DNA of 64,000 nucleotides from Yamagishiella unicocca (GCA_003116995.1 BDSL01000060.1:124001-188000), one strand, 5' to 3'; positions 33,401-45,434 are shown, counted from the stretch's first letter. Made by a program: numbers and translations. Notes: a model not told the origin generated them from the sequence alone.

Positions 33401-36400
33401 CACTGCAGCAGCGGTGAATCAGCAAACATGGAACCAGCGAAACCGAACACGGGTTCCACCGCCAGCGGTCCCGCTCTGCTGTCTTGGTTGCAGGTAGGCG
33501 GCATGATGTCCAGTCACCGGCAGGTGCAGGTGGGGCGCACATACGCCCTGCCGCCGCAGCTCTTCGGCGTGGCGCCCACCGCCGTGACGTCGCTGACTGA
33601 GTGGCGAGACACGCTGGTGCGCGCGGCGGTGCTGGCGGCGGCGCAGCAGCGGGAGGTGGCGGAGCAGCGGCGCGCGGCGGCGGCGGCCAAGCAGAAGCAG
33701 CGCGGTGGCGGCGGCGGAGCCGCCGGCGCCGCCGCCGGCGCGATGCCGGACGTGACGGCGGCGGAGGTGGCGGCGGCGGAGCCGCCCGCCGGCACCAGCA
33801 ACGGCGGTGGCGACGGCGGCGGCAGGCTGGCGGATGGTTTCATCCGCGCCTTCCACGGCGTCAGCCCCAGCCTGGTGGACGAGCTGTGCCGTACAGCCGG
33901 CGTCCGGACCGACGTCAGTCCCGGGGCGCTGGGCTCGGCCGAGTGGGAGGCGTTGTACGGCGAGTGGGCGGCGTGGCAGGAGCGGCTTCGGAGCGGCACC
34001 TTCGCCGCCACGTCCGACCCCGACACCGGCAGGTGAGCTCCCCGCAATAATTGATAACTGGTAACTGATAACTGGTAACTGGTAACTGCTGCCTCCTCCT
34101 CCACGCCCCTTCCGGGCAAGGTACACGCCTCCTCTCCCCGATATCGAATCCCATCTGCGCCCCATCGTGCGCGCGACTCCTCTGGCGGCCGCAGGTACTC
34201 GGTGTTCGGTTCCCTCCCCCGCCGCCACCCCTCCGTACATGCCATGTTGGAGGACTACTACGGGCCCCTGACGGCGGCGGAGGCGCACGTGCAGCTGCAC
34301 AGCAAGCTGGCGGCGGTGGTGGCGGCGGCGCTGAAGAAGGCGCGCGGCAAGGTGCGGTTACGCGGGGCGCAAGGGAAGGGGGGTGGGCTCGACCAAACCC
34401 GCTCAAACCACCTAGCTGGTTGTCCAGCCGGTCAATCGTGTTTTCCTCTTTGCCGGTCCGCTGGGTTCTTACCCTTGCACCCCTTCGCGCGCCTTTTCGC
34501 CTCCCTCCCTCCCCTCTCTCCCCCTCCTCCGACGATGCGCCAGCTATTATACCTATGTCGTATAACCGGCCTTTATACCACCTCCCCCTCCTCCGACCTG
34601 CCTCCAGACCCGCGCGTTCGAGCAGCAGCTGGCCGAGTCGGGTCGCAGCGAGGAGGTGCAGCGGCTGGCGGACCTCATCACCGCCAACCTGTACCGGTGG
34701 GTACCTGGGCGGGTGGGTACCTGGGCGGGTGGGCGCAGGTGTGTGGTGCGAGGGCAGGGAGGCGGACGCCGACGCGGATGGTCCCAGAACCTCCGCCTGG
34801 ACCCAGAACCCCGCCGCTCCTCTCCCGCCTTTGCTCTCTTATGTCGTTTTCACGGGTGTCCCCTCCCTGCCCCCTCCCTGCCCCCTCCCCCTGCCCCCTG
34901 TCCCCTCACCACCCCCCCTTGACCCCTCCCTGCCCTGCCTCCGCTCCGCCGCCGCCCCGCCCCCCCCCAGCATCCCCGCCGGCTCCTCCTCCGCCGAAGT
35001 GGAGGACTGGGACACGGGGGAGCCGCTGACCCTGCAGCTGGACGCCACCAAGCCGCCGGTAGCCTCAGCGACGGCACTGTACCGCAAGTAGGGCGCCTGT
35101 CGTACATCTGGCCGTCCGTCCGTCTGTGTGTCGTGTGATGTCATCGTGCAATACGGTCATGAATGCTGCAGTACGGTCATGAATGCTGCATGCGGTTGGC
35201 TGGGGATTGTCTGTCGGCCAGATGTGACTGTCGGGGCGAGAGCGCGACGTGACGATGGCGCGTGTGAAATGAAGGAGGGCTGGGGCTCTGGCGATGCCTT
35301 AGTGGGAAGGCTGGGCCGGCAGGCAAAAGGCAATTATGGGTTTCCGAGATAGAGGGCGTGGGGGGTGTCAGGAGAAGTCAGGGGAGCGAAGAAGTGTTCC
35401 TGCTGTTTTTATTGATGAAACAGATGCCGTGATGACGACTTAGAGCGACTCCGTTATTGGGCAGCGCTATCATCGTTTCCCACTCCCCCCTTACACCCGC
35501 ACGCTGCCAATGCCACCGCATCCCGCTTTCACAATAGGGCCCGCAAGCTGCGGCGGGCGGTGGATGCCGTACAACCGCTGCTGGAGGAGATCCGGGCTGA
35601 CGTGGCGTACCTGGAGGATGTGGAGGTGCGGCCGGGGGGGGGTGAATGAGGAACGAGGGAGCGGCGACAGTGGGGGCGGTGAGGCAGCCCCGCTCCGAAA
35701 CCAGCAGGCCGCCATGGAGAGAGACGGGTGTACAAATATGTGGCTTTATTAGGACGGGAATGCAAATATGTAGCTTCAGTAGCTTTACGTCGTAAAGCAA
35801 CGTACCTCTTACACTAAAGCAAGGGGGGGTCTTATCGTCGCCGGCACGTGCATCGCAGGTGGGCCTGGTGGGACTGAAGCGGTGGACCGGCGATGCAGCC
35901 GACTTGACGGCTCTGCGGGAGGTGCAGGTGGGTGGAATGTTGCCTGGAGGAGGCATCCCCCGGACCCTGGTTCGGTTGGTGGTTGCGAGACGACGGCCCT
36001 CCGGCGGGGGTGGATGTTGTGTGGGTATGAGTGGGCGCGCCAGGGGCGGTCGCCACAGGGTTCCCCCGGTGAATCCCGATAAGGGGATACGCGTAAGGGC
36101 GGCGGGCACCCTCTCCCGCCTTCGCCCAACTGTCGTACTCGAACTCGAACTGGCGATGCACCGCAGCGACGCATCTCCGAAACCCGTGCCGTACGTGTGT
36201 ACGACAGGATGAGCTGGTGGCCGGCAAGTACATGAAGCCGCCGCCGGACGCGGCCCTCGCCCAGAAGACTGCGGCGCGAGCCAGCAAGGCGGCGGCCAAG
36301 GCCGCGAAGGGAGGCAGCGGGAAGAAGGGCGGCAAGGGTGGCGGAGCTGGCGGCCCGGCGGGGAAGGCGGCGACCGCCGCCGACGGCGGTCAGGACGCGG

Positions 36401-37004
36401 CTTCTGCCCGACGATACACCAGCCCCGGTGGCTTCACGGTGCTGGTGGGGCGGAATAACAAGCAGAACGATGTGTTGAGCACGCAGGTCGGCTGGGCGTG
36501 AGACGGGGCGCGGGCGGGGGCATATGAAACCCTGAGGACCATGGGCCCAGGACACACAAGAGGGGCCAGTGTGGGTGGGGGGATGCATTATCCACGCCAC
36601 CCAGCCCGTCTCCCAACATACCACCCGACCCACTCACCCACCCAACCAACCAAGCAACCACTTTACCGACCATCCTCAACCACCAACCGCAGGTGGCGGC
36701 CGACGACGACCTGTGGCTGCACGTGCGCGGCATGCCCGGCTCCCACACGCTGCTGCGAGTGCCGGCCGGCTCCGCCCCCGGCGACGACGACGTGCAGTTC
36801 GCCGCGAACCTGGCGGCCTTCTTCAGTCGGGCCAGGGACAGCCTCAAGGCGGACGTGGTGCTGTCGAAGGGGGCGTGGGTGCGCAAGCCACGAGGTGCCA
36901 AGCCGGGCGCGGTGATGATTACTAGGGAGCTGAGGAACGTGGTCGGGAGGCCGGGGGATTGCCCCGCCGCGGCGGCGCCGCCGGCGGCGGCGACCAAGGG
37001 GTAG
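30494..37004 (+). CDS. NFACT/RqcH (Rqc2, FbpA-like) ribosome-associated quality-control protein, probably plastid
   Basis: Exons: 30494-30877, 31572-31739, 32408-32544, 33101-33158, 33494-34032, 34195-34351, 34608-34696, 34971-35087, 35538-35625, 35859-35927, 36208-36486, 36693-37004; 798 residues, all in phase. Family members bind peptidyl-tRNA-blocked large ribosomal subunits and recruit tRNA-Ala to add C-terminal Ala tails. NFACT-N: QVDYSALAASCWELREGW, then SLCLRLRTPSDQGWLRVSWH, AAWERVAQLQFG and VMARYSNVILTG (bacterial MGRHSNIIL). Middle: helix-hairpin-helix and coiled-coil region with LYRKARKLRRAVDAVQPLLE. C-terminal NFACT-R: RYTSPGGFTVLVGRNNKQND, DDDLWLHVRGMPGSHTLLRV and VLSKGAWVRKPRGAKPGAVM. 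The bacterial/plastid organisation and an Ala-Ser-rich N terminus suggest a chloroplast protein. A lysine-glycine-rich linker precedes NFACT-R. The donor at 36486 (GTCGGC) is weak. ATG 30494 is one of several possible starts. Confidence 0.9.
32195..32396 (+). repeat. C/A-rich minisatellite in RqcH-like intron 2
   Basis: Repeating ACCAACCCCTAGCCCACAC and CACCAACCCCTCGCAAACAC modules in alternating order, ending 11 bases before the acceptor of exon 3. Confidence 0.85.
34531..34578 (+). repeat. Dispersed repeat family A copy
   Basis: GACGATGCGCCAGCTATTAT then GTCGTATAACCGGCCTTTAT, a diverged copy of the 65-bp unit, 30 bases before the acceptor of exon 7 of the RqcH-like gene. Confidence 0.6.
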
Positions 37005-37080
37005 CGAGGAAGACCCGTGTACGACGAAAGGGAAACCGTATAGAGCAGACGGGCGTTTCGAAATGCATGCTGGAGAGGTT
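37004..37080 (+). repeat. Dispersed repeat family B copy at the RqcH-like stop codon
   Basis: GCGAGGAAGACCCGTGTACG, GGGAAACCGTATAGAGCAGA and GTTTCGAAATGCATGCTGGA in the same order as the long copy at 157-250. It begins at the last base of the stop codon, so it forms the start of the 3' UTR. Confidence 0.75.
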
Positions 37081-38244
37081 GGTTGAGGGAACTAAAGTCG
37101 GCGCGGTGAGGGACGGTATGTATGTGTGTATGTATGGAGCGGGGTGGCTGGAAGGGGGGCGGGGGGGGGGGGGAGGTTGGAGATGGCGCTGGCGGTGAGG
37201 AGGTGGCGGGAATTCGGCGGAAGCCGAAAGCACGGTGGACGGTGCGTTCCGAATAATGGGATCGTGGCGTGCCACCACGATTAACGACGATCTTTCCGGT
37301 GGCTTCCCGGGTGGTTTGCGACTGCCCGTCTGCGGGGGTCCAAATGTTGTAGGGGTTCATCTTGCAATGGTGTTGTTGCCAAGGTCGAAAGCACACTGGA
37401 GGCCAATTCGGGGGAAATCATTTCCCGGAAATGGGCTCGTATCGTAACATCCTGGGAGCCCATTCCTCATGCACTCACCCTACAGATAAAACATAGCAGA
37501 GGCCTTCGTTAACTGTCATACATCGATAGTTTGAGTAGCTGTGTTGCCAGTCTGCTACGCTGGCCAGCCCTCACTTGACGGGACCTCCCCACCCGCTGGC
37601 CACCAGTCAACACCATACCATCCCGCCTCCATGTTCAACGCGGGAAACTTATTAGGAAGGACAACCGACTACCTACAGGTAGGCATCGATCACTGTTAAA
37701 TCAATCCACATGTGGCCAGTCATGAAAGTTCCAAAACTTCGACAGCGTCACCTTTATTACTTGCGCCCGTACACCAGCGATTCCCGATCCATCCGCGCCG
37801 CTGCATTGGAAACGACCAGCTGATCACGAAATGTGTGGTGCCGCCGCTGTCTACCTCCTCACTCTGCGCCATCTCGCGAACCAACGAGGCTGGAAGTAAG
37901 CAGCTGCTGAAAGCAACCGGCCTTCACTGGTTGGATGTGAGCGGCCGCCTACCATACCAACCCTGTCCCCGAACCTACCTGGCCCTGAACTAAGCCGTAC
38001 ACGATAGGCATGTAGCAAAGAAAGAAACGCATATATAACATTCATAAACGCAATGGCGAATAGTGGACGTACACACCTTCTGCGGCCACTCAGTATCATG
38101 TGAGGGGTCTCCTGCAGGAGTCTTTGGTATGCCCGTATCCCCCCAGCCTCCTCACGCACCCGCTCCCGAAAACCCGACTCCCGCGAGGACCACCACCAGC
38201 AAAGAACAAACCCAATCGGACCAAACCCAGCGCTTCGCCCCGAC
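37081..38244. other. Convergent intergenic region
   Basis: Lies between the stops of the RqcH-like (+) and TauE/SafE-like (-) genes and should hold both 3' UTRs. No TGTAA was found on either expected strand, so transcript ends are unplaced. Contains a G homopolymer near 37155-37172. Short open frames look non-coding. Confidence 0.4.
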
Positions 38245-41200
38245 TCAACGCGAGCTGCCGCTGCCGCAGATCCCCTCGAAGCCCAGCTGACCCGACCGCA
38301 GATCCGAAACCGCAGTCCGCATTCCAAACGCCGCCACGCACACCGTCCCCGTGGCCATGACTCCCGCCAGCGCCAGAACCACGATGCTGGGTCGCCCACT
38401 CCTCTTCACCGCGCCCGCCACTGCTTTCGTGCCCACCATACCCGCCACCAGGCTAGCCGCGCCAAAGACAACGGCGTAGGAGGTGTTGAGGCGGTGGATC
38501 AGCGCGAATTGGGTCAGGGCGGCGGAGGAGGAGAACAGCACCATGGCGCCGCTGGTGGCGGCGGTGACCTGGCAGCGGGGAGCGGCGGAGTGGATGGATG
38601 GGTGGGGGAGTGGCGGAGTGGATGGATGGGTGGGGGAGTGGCGGAGTGGTGGAGTGGATGGATGGGTGGGGGAAGCAGCAGAGTGGGTGGCGCGGCAAGA
38701 AAGGGGTGCCGTCATGCAGGTCTCGAATCGTCAGATACGGATGCGTTTGGGAGCGGTGGTGGTGATTCGCGTGAAGGGATGGTGCTGTGAAGGGACCGGC
38801 TCATGTCAAGCAGGGTGGGCCCCCGAGAACAAACACCTCGGACTTTTTGCCGGCGCCGTCGAGGAGGTTATGACGCAAAAGCCCCGTACGCAGCACCGTG
38901 CGCAACACCGTGCACAGCACCGTTTCTGTTTTGGAAAACGAGGGACGCTCCGGGAAGGCTTTTGCAGCGCCGAGGGTGTGTAGCCGTGCGCTCCGCGCTC
39001 GGACGTCATTCGCTGGCGCCGACCCATCAGTACACATCACTTACCTGCGGGTGCACGCCGAGCTGCAGCATCAGCGGCCCCATGACCATGCCGCCTCCTA
39101 GACCCAGCAGCCCGCCAGTCAGCCCCGCGCCGAAGGTGGCGCACAGCGTAAAGAAGGGCGCCTGCAGCACCAGCAGCGCGGCCGCGCCCTCGGCGTACGT
39201 CTCCACCGGCAGCGCGCCGCCCCTCGCCACTTCCCCCGTCGCCGTCAGCCGCTTGCTGTTTGCAGCAGCGGCAGCGGCGGTGGCTGCGGCGCGGGCGCCG
39301 TCGTCGTTGAGGCCGGCGGCGGCGGCGACGCCGTCCGTGGGCCCCGCCGCCTGTGCGATGACGTCCAAGGGATCCCCCTCCCCCTCCACCTCCAGCTCCT
39401 CATCTCCCCCATCCACCGCGTTTGCTTCCGCCTCCAGCTCCTCCGCATGCAAGGCCGCCGTCGCCACCAGCACCGCGCCAACGCTGATGCACAGCATGGC
39501 GACGATCTGGATCACGAATAGGGCCCACCAGGCGGGGCTGCACCGGGGCTGAAAGGCGCGGACCGCCTGCAGCACCAGGTACAGCAGCCAGGCAGCCAGC
39601 ACCGCGGCGGCGAAGCGGGGAGGTATCCGCCGCAGCGCCACGGCCCAGCCGGCCCCCCAGGCACGTATGGCAGCTGTGGCGGAGGCGGCGAAGCCGTGGC
39701 AGAGGCGGCTGACGCCGCCGCGCTGGCTGGCGGCGGCGGCGGCGCCGCCGCCGGCTTCCATCTCGAAATGTATTGCGGTGGGCATAACCGATGGGGTGCT
39801 GGAGCCGACGGCGGCGGCGGCGCCGACGGTGTCGTCGCCGCGGCGGTGGTCGTACGGCATGTCCGACTCCGGCATCCACTCGCCGGCAGGCCGGCTGGAG
39901 GGCAGGAACGCGGGTTGCGCGGCGGCGGTGGCGAAGGGCGACAACGTCGTCGCGGCGGTGTACGGCGGTGTACGGCGGCTGGATTGCCCAGCAACGCCGG
40001 CGGCGGTGCGCCCGTCTTCACCTTCCTCAAGCAGCGTCTCGAGATGTGTCGGCGGCCGGTATCCGTCCCCGCCGCCGCCGTCGCCGCCGCCGTCGCCGCC
40101 ATTGCCAGGCCCCGTACGACTCCTCCCGCGACCGTTGCCACCGTCGACGTAGGACGCCGCTGGAATTACGCCGCCGTACTCGGCCCGTGGATCCGGGTGC
40201 GGTGAGTGGTCCACGTGCGGGCCCAGCAGGGGCAGATCCAGATCCAGATCCGGGTGTTCCCTGGAAGCACTCTCGCCGCTTCCTAGGCGCAGCGACCGAC
40301 TTCGCGGCTGGGCGAAGCTGCTCCCCCGAGATGAAGCTGCTGGCGGTTGCGGCGGCCGCGCCGCCGTCAGAGCCGGCGACGACGCCGCCGACGCCGCCGG
40401 CGGCCGATGCGGCAAGCTCACTGGGGGAAAGCGGTTCCGCCACTTGGATCTGACGGGGTGGTTGGGTGGTTGGACGGTTGGGGTCAGGGTGGGGGCCAAT
40501 GCGCGCTGTTGCTGCCACCGCTGCATGAGCTGCCACACGACGGGCGCCAGCAACGGGTGAACGCACCAGCCCCTCCCCACTCCCCGGTTGTACGGTTCAC
40601 AAGGTAAGACGGAGCAAAACCAAGAGTCCGCATCCTATACCCCTGGTACGCGGCTGGCCCTGTTGCGACACGCTCAGCCCCCTCCCTCCCAGCTTCCCAG
40701 CTTCCCAGTTTCCCGCCCTCCCTGGTGCACGTTACCCGCGTTACCCGCCCAGCCCACGTGTACGGAAACAGCCGCCCCCACACCTCCGCTGTAGCCAGCT
40801 GTCATCACCGGCTGCCTCCGCGCCCTCCCCCCCTGCCATCGCCGCCGCCGTGGCCGGGTCGAACGAGCTCCTCCGCGCCAGGAGGGAGCCGCCCCGGGCG
40901 CCAGGGCGCGGACCGCGCTGCGGCTGCGGCCGCCTCAGTAGCTGTGACAGCAAGCGAGCCGTGGCTGCGGAGGGCAGGCCGCGAGCTGCGGGGGGCAGGA
41001 CTCCGAACGGCGACATCGCTCGGAAGGACCTGCGCGCCGCCGCCCCCGGCCCCTGGCCTGCCCCGCCCTCGTCGTCGGTGTACCCCTCCGCGTCGCTGTC
41101 GAAGTCCACCACACCCTGAGGCGGGACGTCACCGGCGACGGGTGAGGGGTGCACATATGGCCACGTGGGTACGACACGGCACGATCACGTGCGGCACGTA

Positions 41201-43744
41201 CGGTTAAGTCGAGGATTCTTTGTGGGATGAAGCATCAAGAAAGGAAGACGCAATGCATTCCGAACGCAGAAGCAAAAACGTAGTGATGTATGTGGCAGTG
41301 AAACTGAACCGCTGATGTGCTTGTTTACCGCTAAGCCTCGATATTTGTGTATGCGCGCACGGCCGTAACCTCTTCTCCTGACAGTTGTGGTGTACCAAAA
41401 CCCTCGCAGCCCCCCCTAACTTGCATCCTAGCCCCGACGCCTCCCGCCACCCGCACCAGCTCATTGAAGGCCCTCCAGGAGGGGGCGTACTGCAGCGAGG
41501 AGCTGGGGGGAGAGGGGGACAACGGCGGCGGAGAGCCAGGCGCGACCGGCCCCGGGGCGGCCCCGGTGGCGGAGCGGCGACCCCAGTCGTCGCCGGCACC
41601 GGCGTAGGGCTGCGGCGCGACGGCGACGTGTACGGCAACGGCGCCTGCCGGCAGAGAGCCGCTGCTGGTGGGTGTGTCGAGGCCGCCGCTGCCGCCGACT
41701 GTGGTGGCGGCGGTGGCGACGCCCTCCATGCAATCCCACGAGGCATCAACGCCTCGGCGTCGTGGCCCGCCCGCCGTGTTGGCGGCCGCGGCAGCACTGC
41801 CACCACCGCCATCGTACGGCGGCAATGCCGTACCGTCGCCGTCGGCCCCTTCCAGGCAGCCCAGCGAGGCGTCCTGATCGGGCTCAAGGGCCCGGAGGCC
41901 ATCACGTGGGGGCCCTGGCAGGATGTACGACGGACCGCGCCGCTGGCGCAGGCCCCCCGGCGGCGCCGCCAGGCCGTGGGAGGGGTGGTCGGAGCCGTTG
42001 TGGTCATTTGACAGCAGCGACTGGCGGCCGCTGCCGGCGCCGCCGTCGCTGTCAGCTGCCGCCGCCTCCATGGCTAGCTTCCGCTTGGTCTCTTGGGCCC
42101 ACAGAGCGCGGCCCTGTGGTCGACGGGGCCAGTGGCACGAGGGGGAGGGGGAGGACATGAGGGGGCACGAGGGGGAGGGGGAGGACATGAGGGGGCACGA
42201 GGGGGAGTGCGGGACATGAGGGGGCACGAGGGGGAGTGCGGGACATGAGGGGGCACATGGGGGAGTGCGGGACATATGAGTGGCGCCGGCAGTCGGTGGT
42301 CGGGCCGCCATCCTAAATACCGGTAACTCCGCCTTTCCCGCCGCCTCAGCAACCCCGCAACGACCATCCCGGCAGGGGTGCTGGTGTACAACACGCATCC
42401 ACCCGACCACCAATCCCATGCTGGACGCTCACCCTCCCCCCCACACCCCACACCCCATGCGTATGTTTCCACGCTCCCACCACGTGCCCAGGCACAGATG
42501 CATAAGCCCCACGCGCCTTTGCAATTGCCTGCGCCAGCAGCAGTAGCAGCAGCAGCAGCAGCAGGATGTTGAGAAGCCAGGAGGGCAGCATCACGTTGAG
42601 CAGCACTCCTGCAGCCCGCGTGCGCGTGTGTGTTTGGGGCCGGGGGGCGGATGACGGGTGAGCTAGGGGTGTGCTGGCCTGCGGAGTAAGGACACGGCTG
42701 GCGTGTAGAGGCGACGGAGTGTGGGAGAGCGGGGAAGAGGAGCCGAGCGGCCAAGCCAGAGGGCCCTAGAGACCCACAACCCACAACCCACCTATGCCCA
42801 CGCCGACCAGCAGCACCGGAGTCAGCATGACCATGAGCGGAAAGTCGATGAGCGGAAGCTCCCGGCTGGCGGGATGGGTGCGCGGCAGGTTGGCCACCAG
42901 GGCCGATAGGGAGGCGGCGGTGATGCATGCCTGTGACAGCGCTGTGCTGGGCTTGAGGGCTGGGGAGAGAGGGTTTGGAGGGCGGGTGACGTTGTAATTT
43001 TGGTCAACTACACATTACGGGTGGCGGGTTGGTAGGGTCAGTGGGGGATGGGAGGGTAATGAGACAAGGGGGCGGTGGCGAGGGATGGGAGGTTGCGGAG
43101 AGCCCAGCCTTGGAACCGCATGCGAAACTCAAATGCAGGCAATATGTAGCCGCCCGGCGAGCGTACGACATACAGCAGGGAACTGAAGCCAATGCCCATA
43201 GCACGGCCTGTTCCATTGATGTTCGCCGCGGGACAAGTGTGACGGCACAGGGATTAAGGATGCAGCAGGGGGCACGCACCCTGCGTAATAGGGGCTAAAT
43301 TTCTTAGCTCCTCAATTCTCTGGGCGCTTTTTCGTCGTCCGATGGCAATGACAGTACACTTTCGCACCCGTCGCGTGGTCAGATTGCCAAAACGAAAACT
43401 TACACTAACTATATTTGTGTGCGTGCGTTGGAACAGGAAATGCGTTCCCATACTCAATATGCCGTTAATCGCAGTCGCGCTGGAGCTCACCAAATCCAAC
43501 CAGCGCGTTGAAAATTGGAATAAATATAGCGCCTCCACCTACACCCGATGCCGTTGCCACAGCTCCAATCTGCGGCAAATGACGACGGAAGCAAAAGAGT
43601 AAGGCTATCCGTCGAAAGCCCTACGCCCTTTAACATCAGCAAAATATCCTTCTGTTAGTGGCTTACAACGACGGTGAGCACGAGCGCCACCATCGTGCGG
43701 GCGTTGACTTGGAACGGTGAATCGACGGTAAGATCCTCATCCAT
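38245..43744 (-). CDS. TauE/SafE family membrane transporter with giant disordered loop
   Basis: TauE/SafE (DUF81) proteins export sulfite or organosulfonates, or are anion permeases. They have two related membrane halves. Exons seen (minus): 43744-43667, 43569-43491, 42959-42792, 42608-42481, 42113 to about 41430, 41115 to about 40790, about 40420-39045, 38568-38245. Half 1: MDEDLTVDSPFQVNARTMVA (ATG 43744), ASGVGGGAIFIPIFNALVGF, then STALSQACITAASLSALVAN, LIDFPLMVMLTPVLLVGVGI and an oligo-Leu helix. Half 2: FGAGLTGGLLGLGGGMVMGP, LMLQLGVHPQ-VTAATSGAM, VLFSSSAALTQFAL, then two more helices. The GVGGG and GLGGG motifs plus PQ-TAAT are the family signatures. Between the halves lie several hundred residues of Gly/Ala/Pro-rich loop; plant relatives have a much shorter one. 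Internal splice sites of the loop (about 41460-39900) are unresolved. Confidence 0.87.
38578..38672. repeat. GGAGTGGATGGATGGGTGGG minisatellite in intron
   Basis: Three to four imperfect units of about 29 bp (GTGGCGGAGTGGATGGATGG and relatives) directly upstream, in transcript sense, of the last exon of the TauE/SafE-like gene. Confidence 0.8.
42125..42285. repeat. About 28-bp minisatellite (GGGGCACGAGGGGGAGTGCG)
   Basis: About six tandem units of GAGGGGGCACGAGGGGGAGT plus GCGGGACAT or GGGGAGGACAT. Intronic, ending at the acceptor of the TauE/SafE exon that starts at 42113. Confidence 0.85.
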
Positions 43745-43818
43745 GATTTTTAGGCAAAGTAAAAAGTAAGAATGTGAAGAAAATCAACGAGCTTTAGGTA
43801 AGGGCTCCAAAATCAGCG

Positions 43819-44028
43819 CTAGTCAGCCAACAATGTCTTGTACACCCAAGCCGCGATCAACAGCTCCTTGCGTTCATGGGGAGGTTTTAGATGCCCTTTC
43901 ACTTGGGGTGACGTACAGTATGTGGCATGCCAGTTGCATACGTACCCGGTGTCCGAATAGCTGACCGCCGCCGACAGTTCCGAGACCGTACGACTGACGT
44001 AAAATGGCACAAGGCCGAAGCCATACGC
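43819..44028 (-). CDS. Probable C-terminal exon of an unrecognised gene
   Basis: After an acceptor (ATCCTTCAG) a 69-codon frame runs to TAG: AYGFGLVPFYVSRTVSELSA, then GYVCNWHATYC and HERKELLIAAWVYKTLLAD. About 100-300 bases upstream in transcript sense another frame reads VLANCTCDFIKEPPGHGNKY and ALLELSRLISPFRTL, which also looks coding. I could not connect the two in phase. No family recognised. It is distinct from the TauE/SafE gene, whose ATG lies just downstream at 43744, on the same strand. Confidence 0.3.
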   Translation of the reverse strand, partial: AYGFGLVPFYVSRTVSELSAAVSYSDTGYVCNWHATYCTSPQVKGHLKPPHERKELLIAAWVYKTLLAD

Positions 44029-44929
44029 CTGAAGGATATGTAGAGTCAGAGTGAGAGACACCAGCGACTACCAAGAATCGTTTCGCAGTTTTGGACGCGG
44101 ACACAGCGCTGCACAGCGTGACGGCAGACCGTGGTATCCGTACAAGGTACGGAACGGTGAAATGAGTCGACTCAACTCAAGCAGGGCATACTTGTTGCCG
44201 TGTCCAGGCGGTTCTTTGATGAAATCGCAAGTGCAATTTGCCAGAACAAGGAGTGGCAGCCCAGCGCCACCTCACGTGCTCATCACAACAGAGGAAGCAC
44301 AGCAGCCACGCGACTCGCCAGAACCACACGCGCTGCGCGCAGGTCCCAATCGGAAGTAAGGCCGCTGCGTCCGCCTCGCTCACTGCTCTTGTGTTTGCGC
44401 CAGAACTGTGGCGTGCTGTGTTACACCGCACGACAAAGTCAAAGGCCATGCATTTGTGACGTTTTATATTACAAGACAACCAACTGATGCCCGCGGCAAC
44501 AAGGGCGCAGGGCAATGTCGCCAGCTCGAGTAGCATTCCTTACTCTTAAGAGCTGTAACTCCAAGCTACAAACTGCAACGCGAAGCTTCTATGGCCCCAC
44601 GTGCTTTTATCCCAACACCATAACCGAGCCGGGGCAAGTAAAACCCTTACAAACCAGCAAGTTCGCTCTGCGTCCAGGCGTTAATTAACTTGGTAGGCAT
44701 CGACCAGTAGCGAAACGCGACGACGGCATAGCGCCGACGAGGGTAGTGTACTCCCTAAAATGCGCAAAAACAGTCACTCTAAGAACTCCCACGCCGTCCC
44801 GACGGGCAGCAGCCAACCAACCACCACTGTAACAGTTACGACTACCACCAGGCACGGCCTGCTCCGCCCATTAGATAGCCAAAGCAGGCAACACCTGCGG
44901 CGCTCATCTCACCTCCCTTGCCGTCCTGG
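44029..44929. other. Unresolved region upstream of the orphan exon
   Basis: Contains the protein-like segment described for the neighbouring exon (about 44130-44330, minus). The rest (about 44540-44900) is AT-richer and shows nothing convincing on either strand. Confidence 0.3.
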
Positions 44930-45433
44930 CTAGGGCAGGGGGCCTGGATTACTGCCCTGCTTCATCCAGTTAGGGCGCCGGTCCCGCGGTCCAGTCCTTG
45001 GCGACCTCATCCTGCAATGACGCGCGAGCATGACGTACAGAGCAGCCGCCGTCACCACGAGTCCCAACAGCAGAAGCATAACGGCCACCCCCACCCGCCC
45101 GAGGACAGGCAGCATGATGATGCTTTTTGTTGTAACGGTTGTAAGGATGGTGATGCTATACATGTACGATGCAACAGTTCCTATTACATGTAATGCGATA
45201 CGGTTATCTGGAAGCGCAAGGAGGTTCAATCGCTCAAGAGACGGCTCCACCTCCTGTCCCGCTGTTGCCCGCTCCGTAACCATCCTTGCCGTTACCTGCT
45301 GGAACAGTGCGTCCTCCGATCCAGTCGCTGTGGCGGTTTTATATAGAATCAAGTCGCTGTGGCAACTAACTATATGATCCAGTCGCGCCGTGGCAGTTAA
45401 CGATTTGGTCCAGTCGCTGTGGCGGTTAACCAC
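44930..45433 (-). CDS. Possible small two-helix membrane protein (tentative)
   Basis: Single open frame of 167 codons on the minus strand. The N-terminal third (NRHSDWTKSLTATARLDHI) is encoded by a 25-30-bp minisatellite and is probably not native protein. The rest has two hydrophobic segments, around GTVASYMYSITILTTVTTKS and VAVMLLLLGLVVTAAALYVM, followed by a basic tail (LARHCRMRSPRTGPRDRR). No recognisable family. It might be a membrane exon of the gene whose end is at 43819, or a chance frame. Confidence 0.25.
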   Translation of the reverse strand: MVNRHSDWTKSLTATARLDHIVSCHSDLILYKTATATGSEDALFQQVTARMVTERATAGQEVEPSLERLNLLALPDNRIALHVIGTVASYMYSITILTTVTTKSIIMLPVLGRVGVAVMLLLLGLVVTAAALYVMLARHCRMRSPRTGPRDRRPNWMKQGSNPGPLP

Positions 45434-45434
45434 A
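45318..45434. repeat. Imperfect minisatellite CCAGTCGCTGTGGCGGTTAAC
   Basis: Four diverged units with the core CAGTCGCTGTGGC, spaced about 27-34 bases apart, some followed by ATATGATC or ATTTGGTC. It overlaps the 5' third of the tentative membrane-protein frame. Confidence 0.7.

Noticed and set aside
42003..42928. Minus-strand 284-codon frame including the 28-bp repeats
   Set aside because: It runs through an intron; the TauE/SafE helices lie in other frames at 42959-42792 and 42608-42481.
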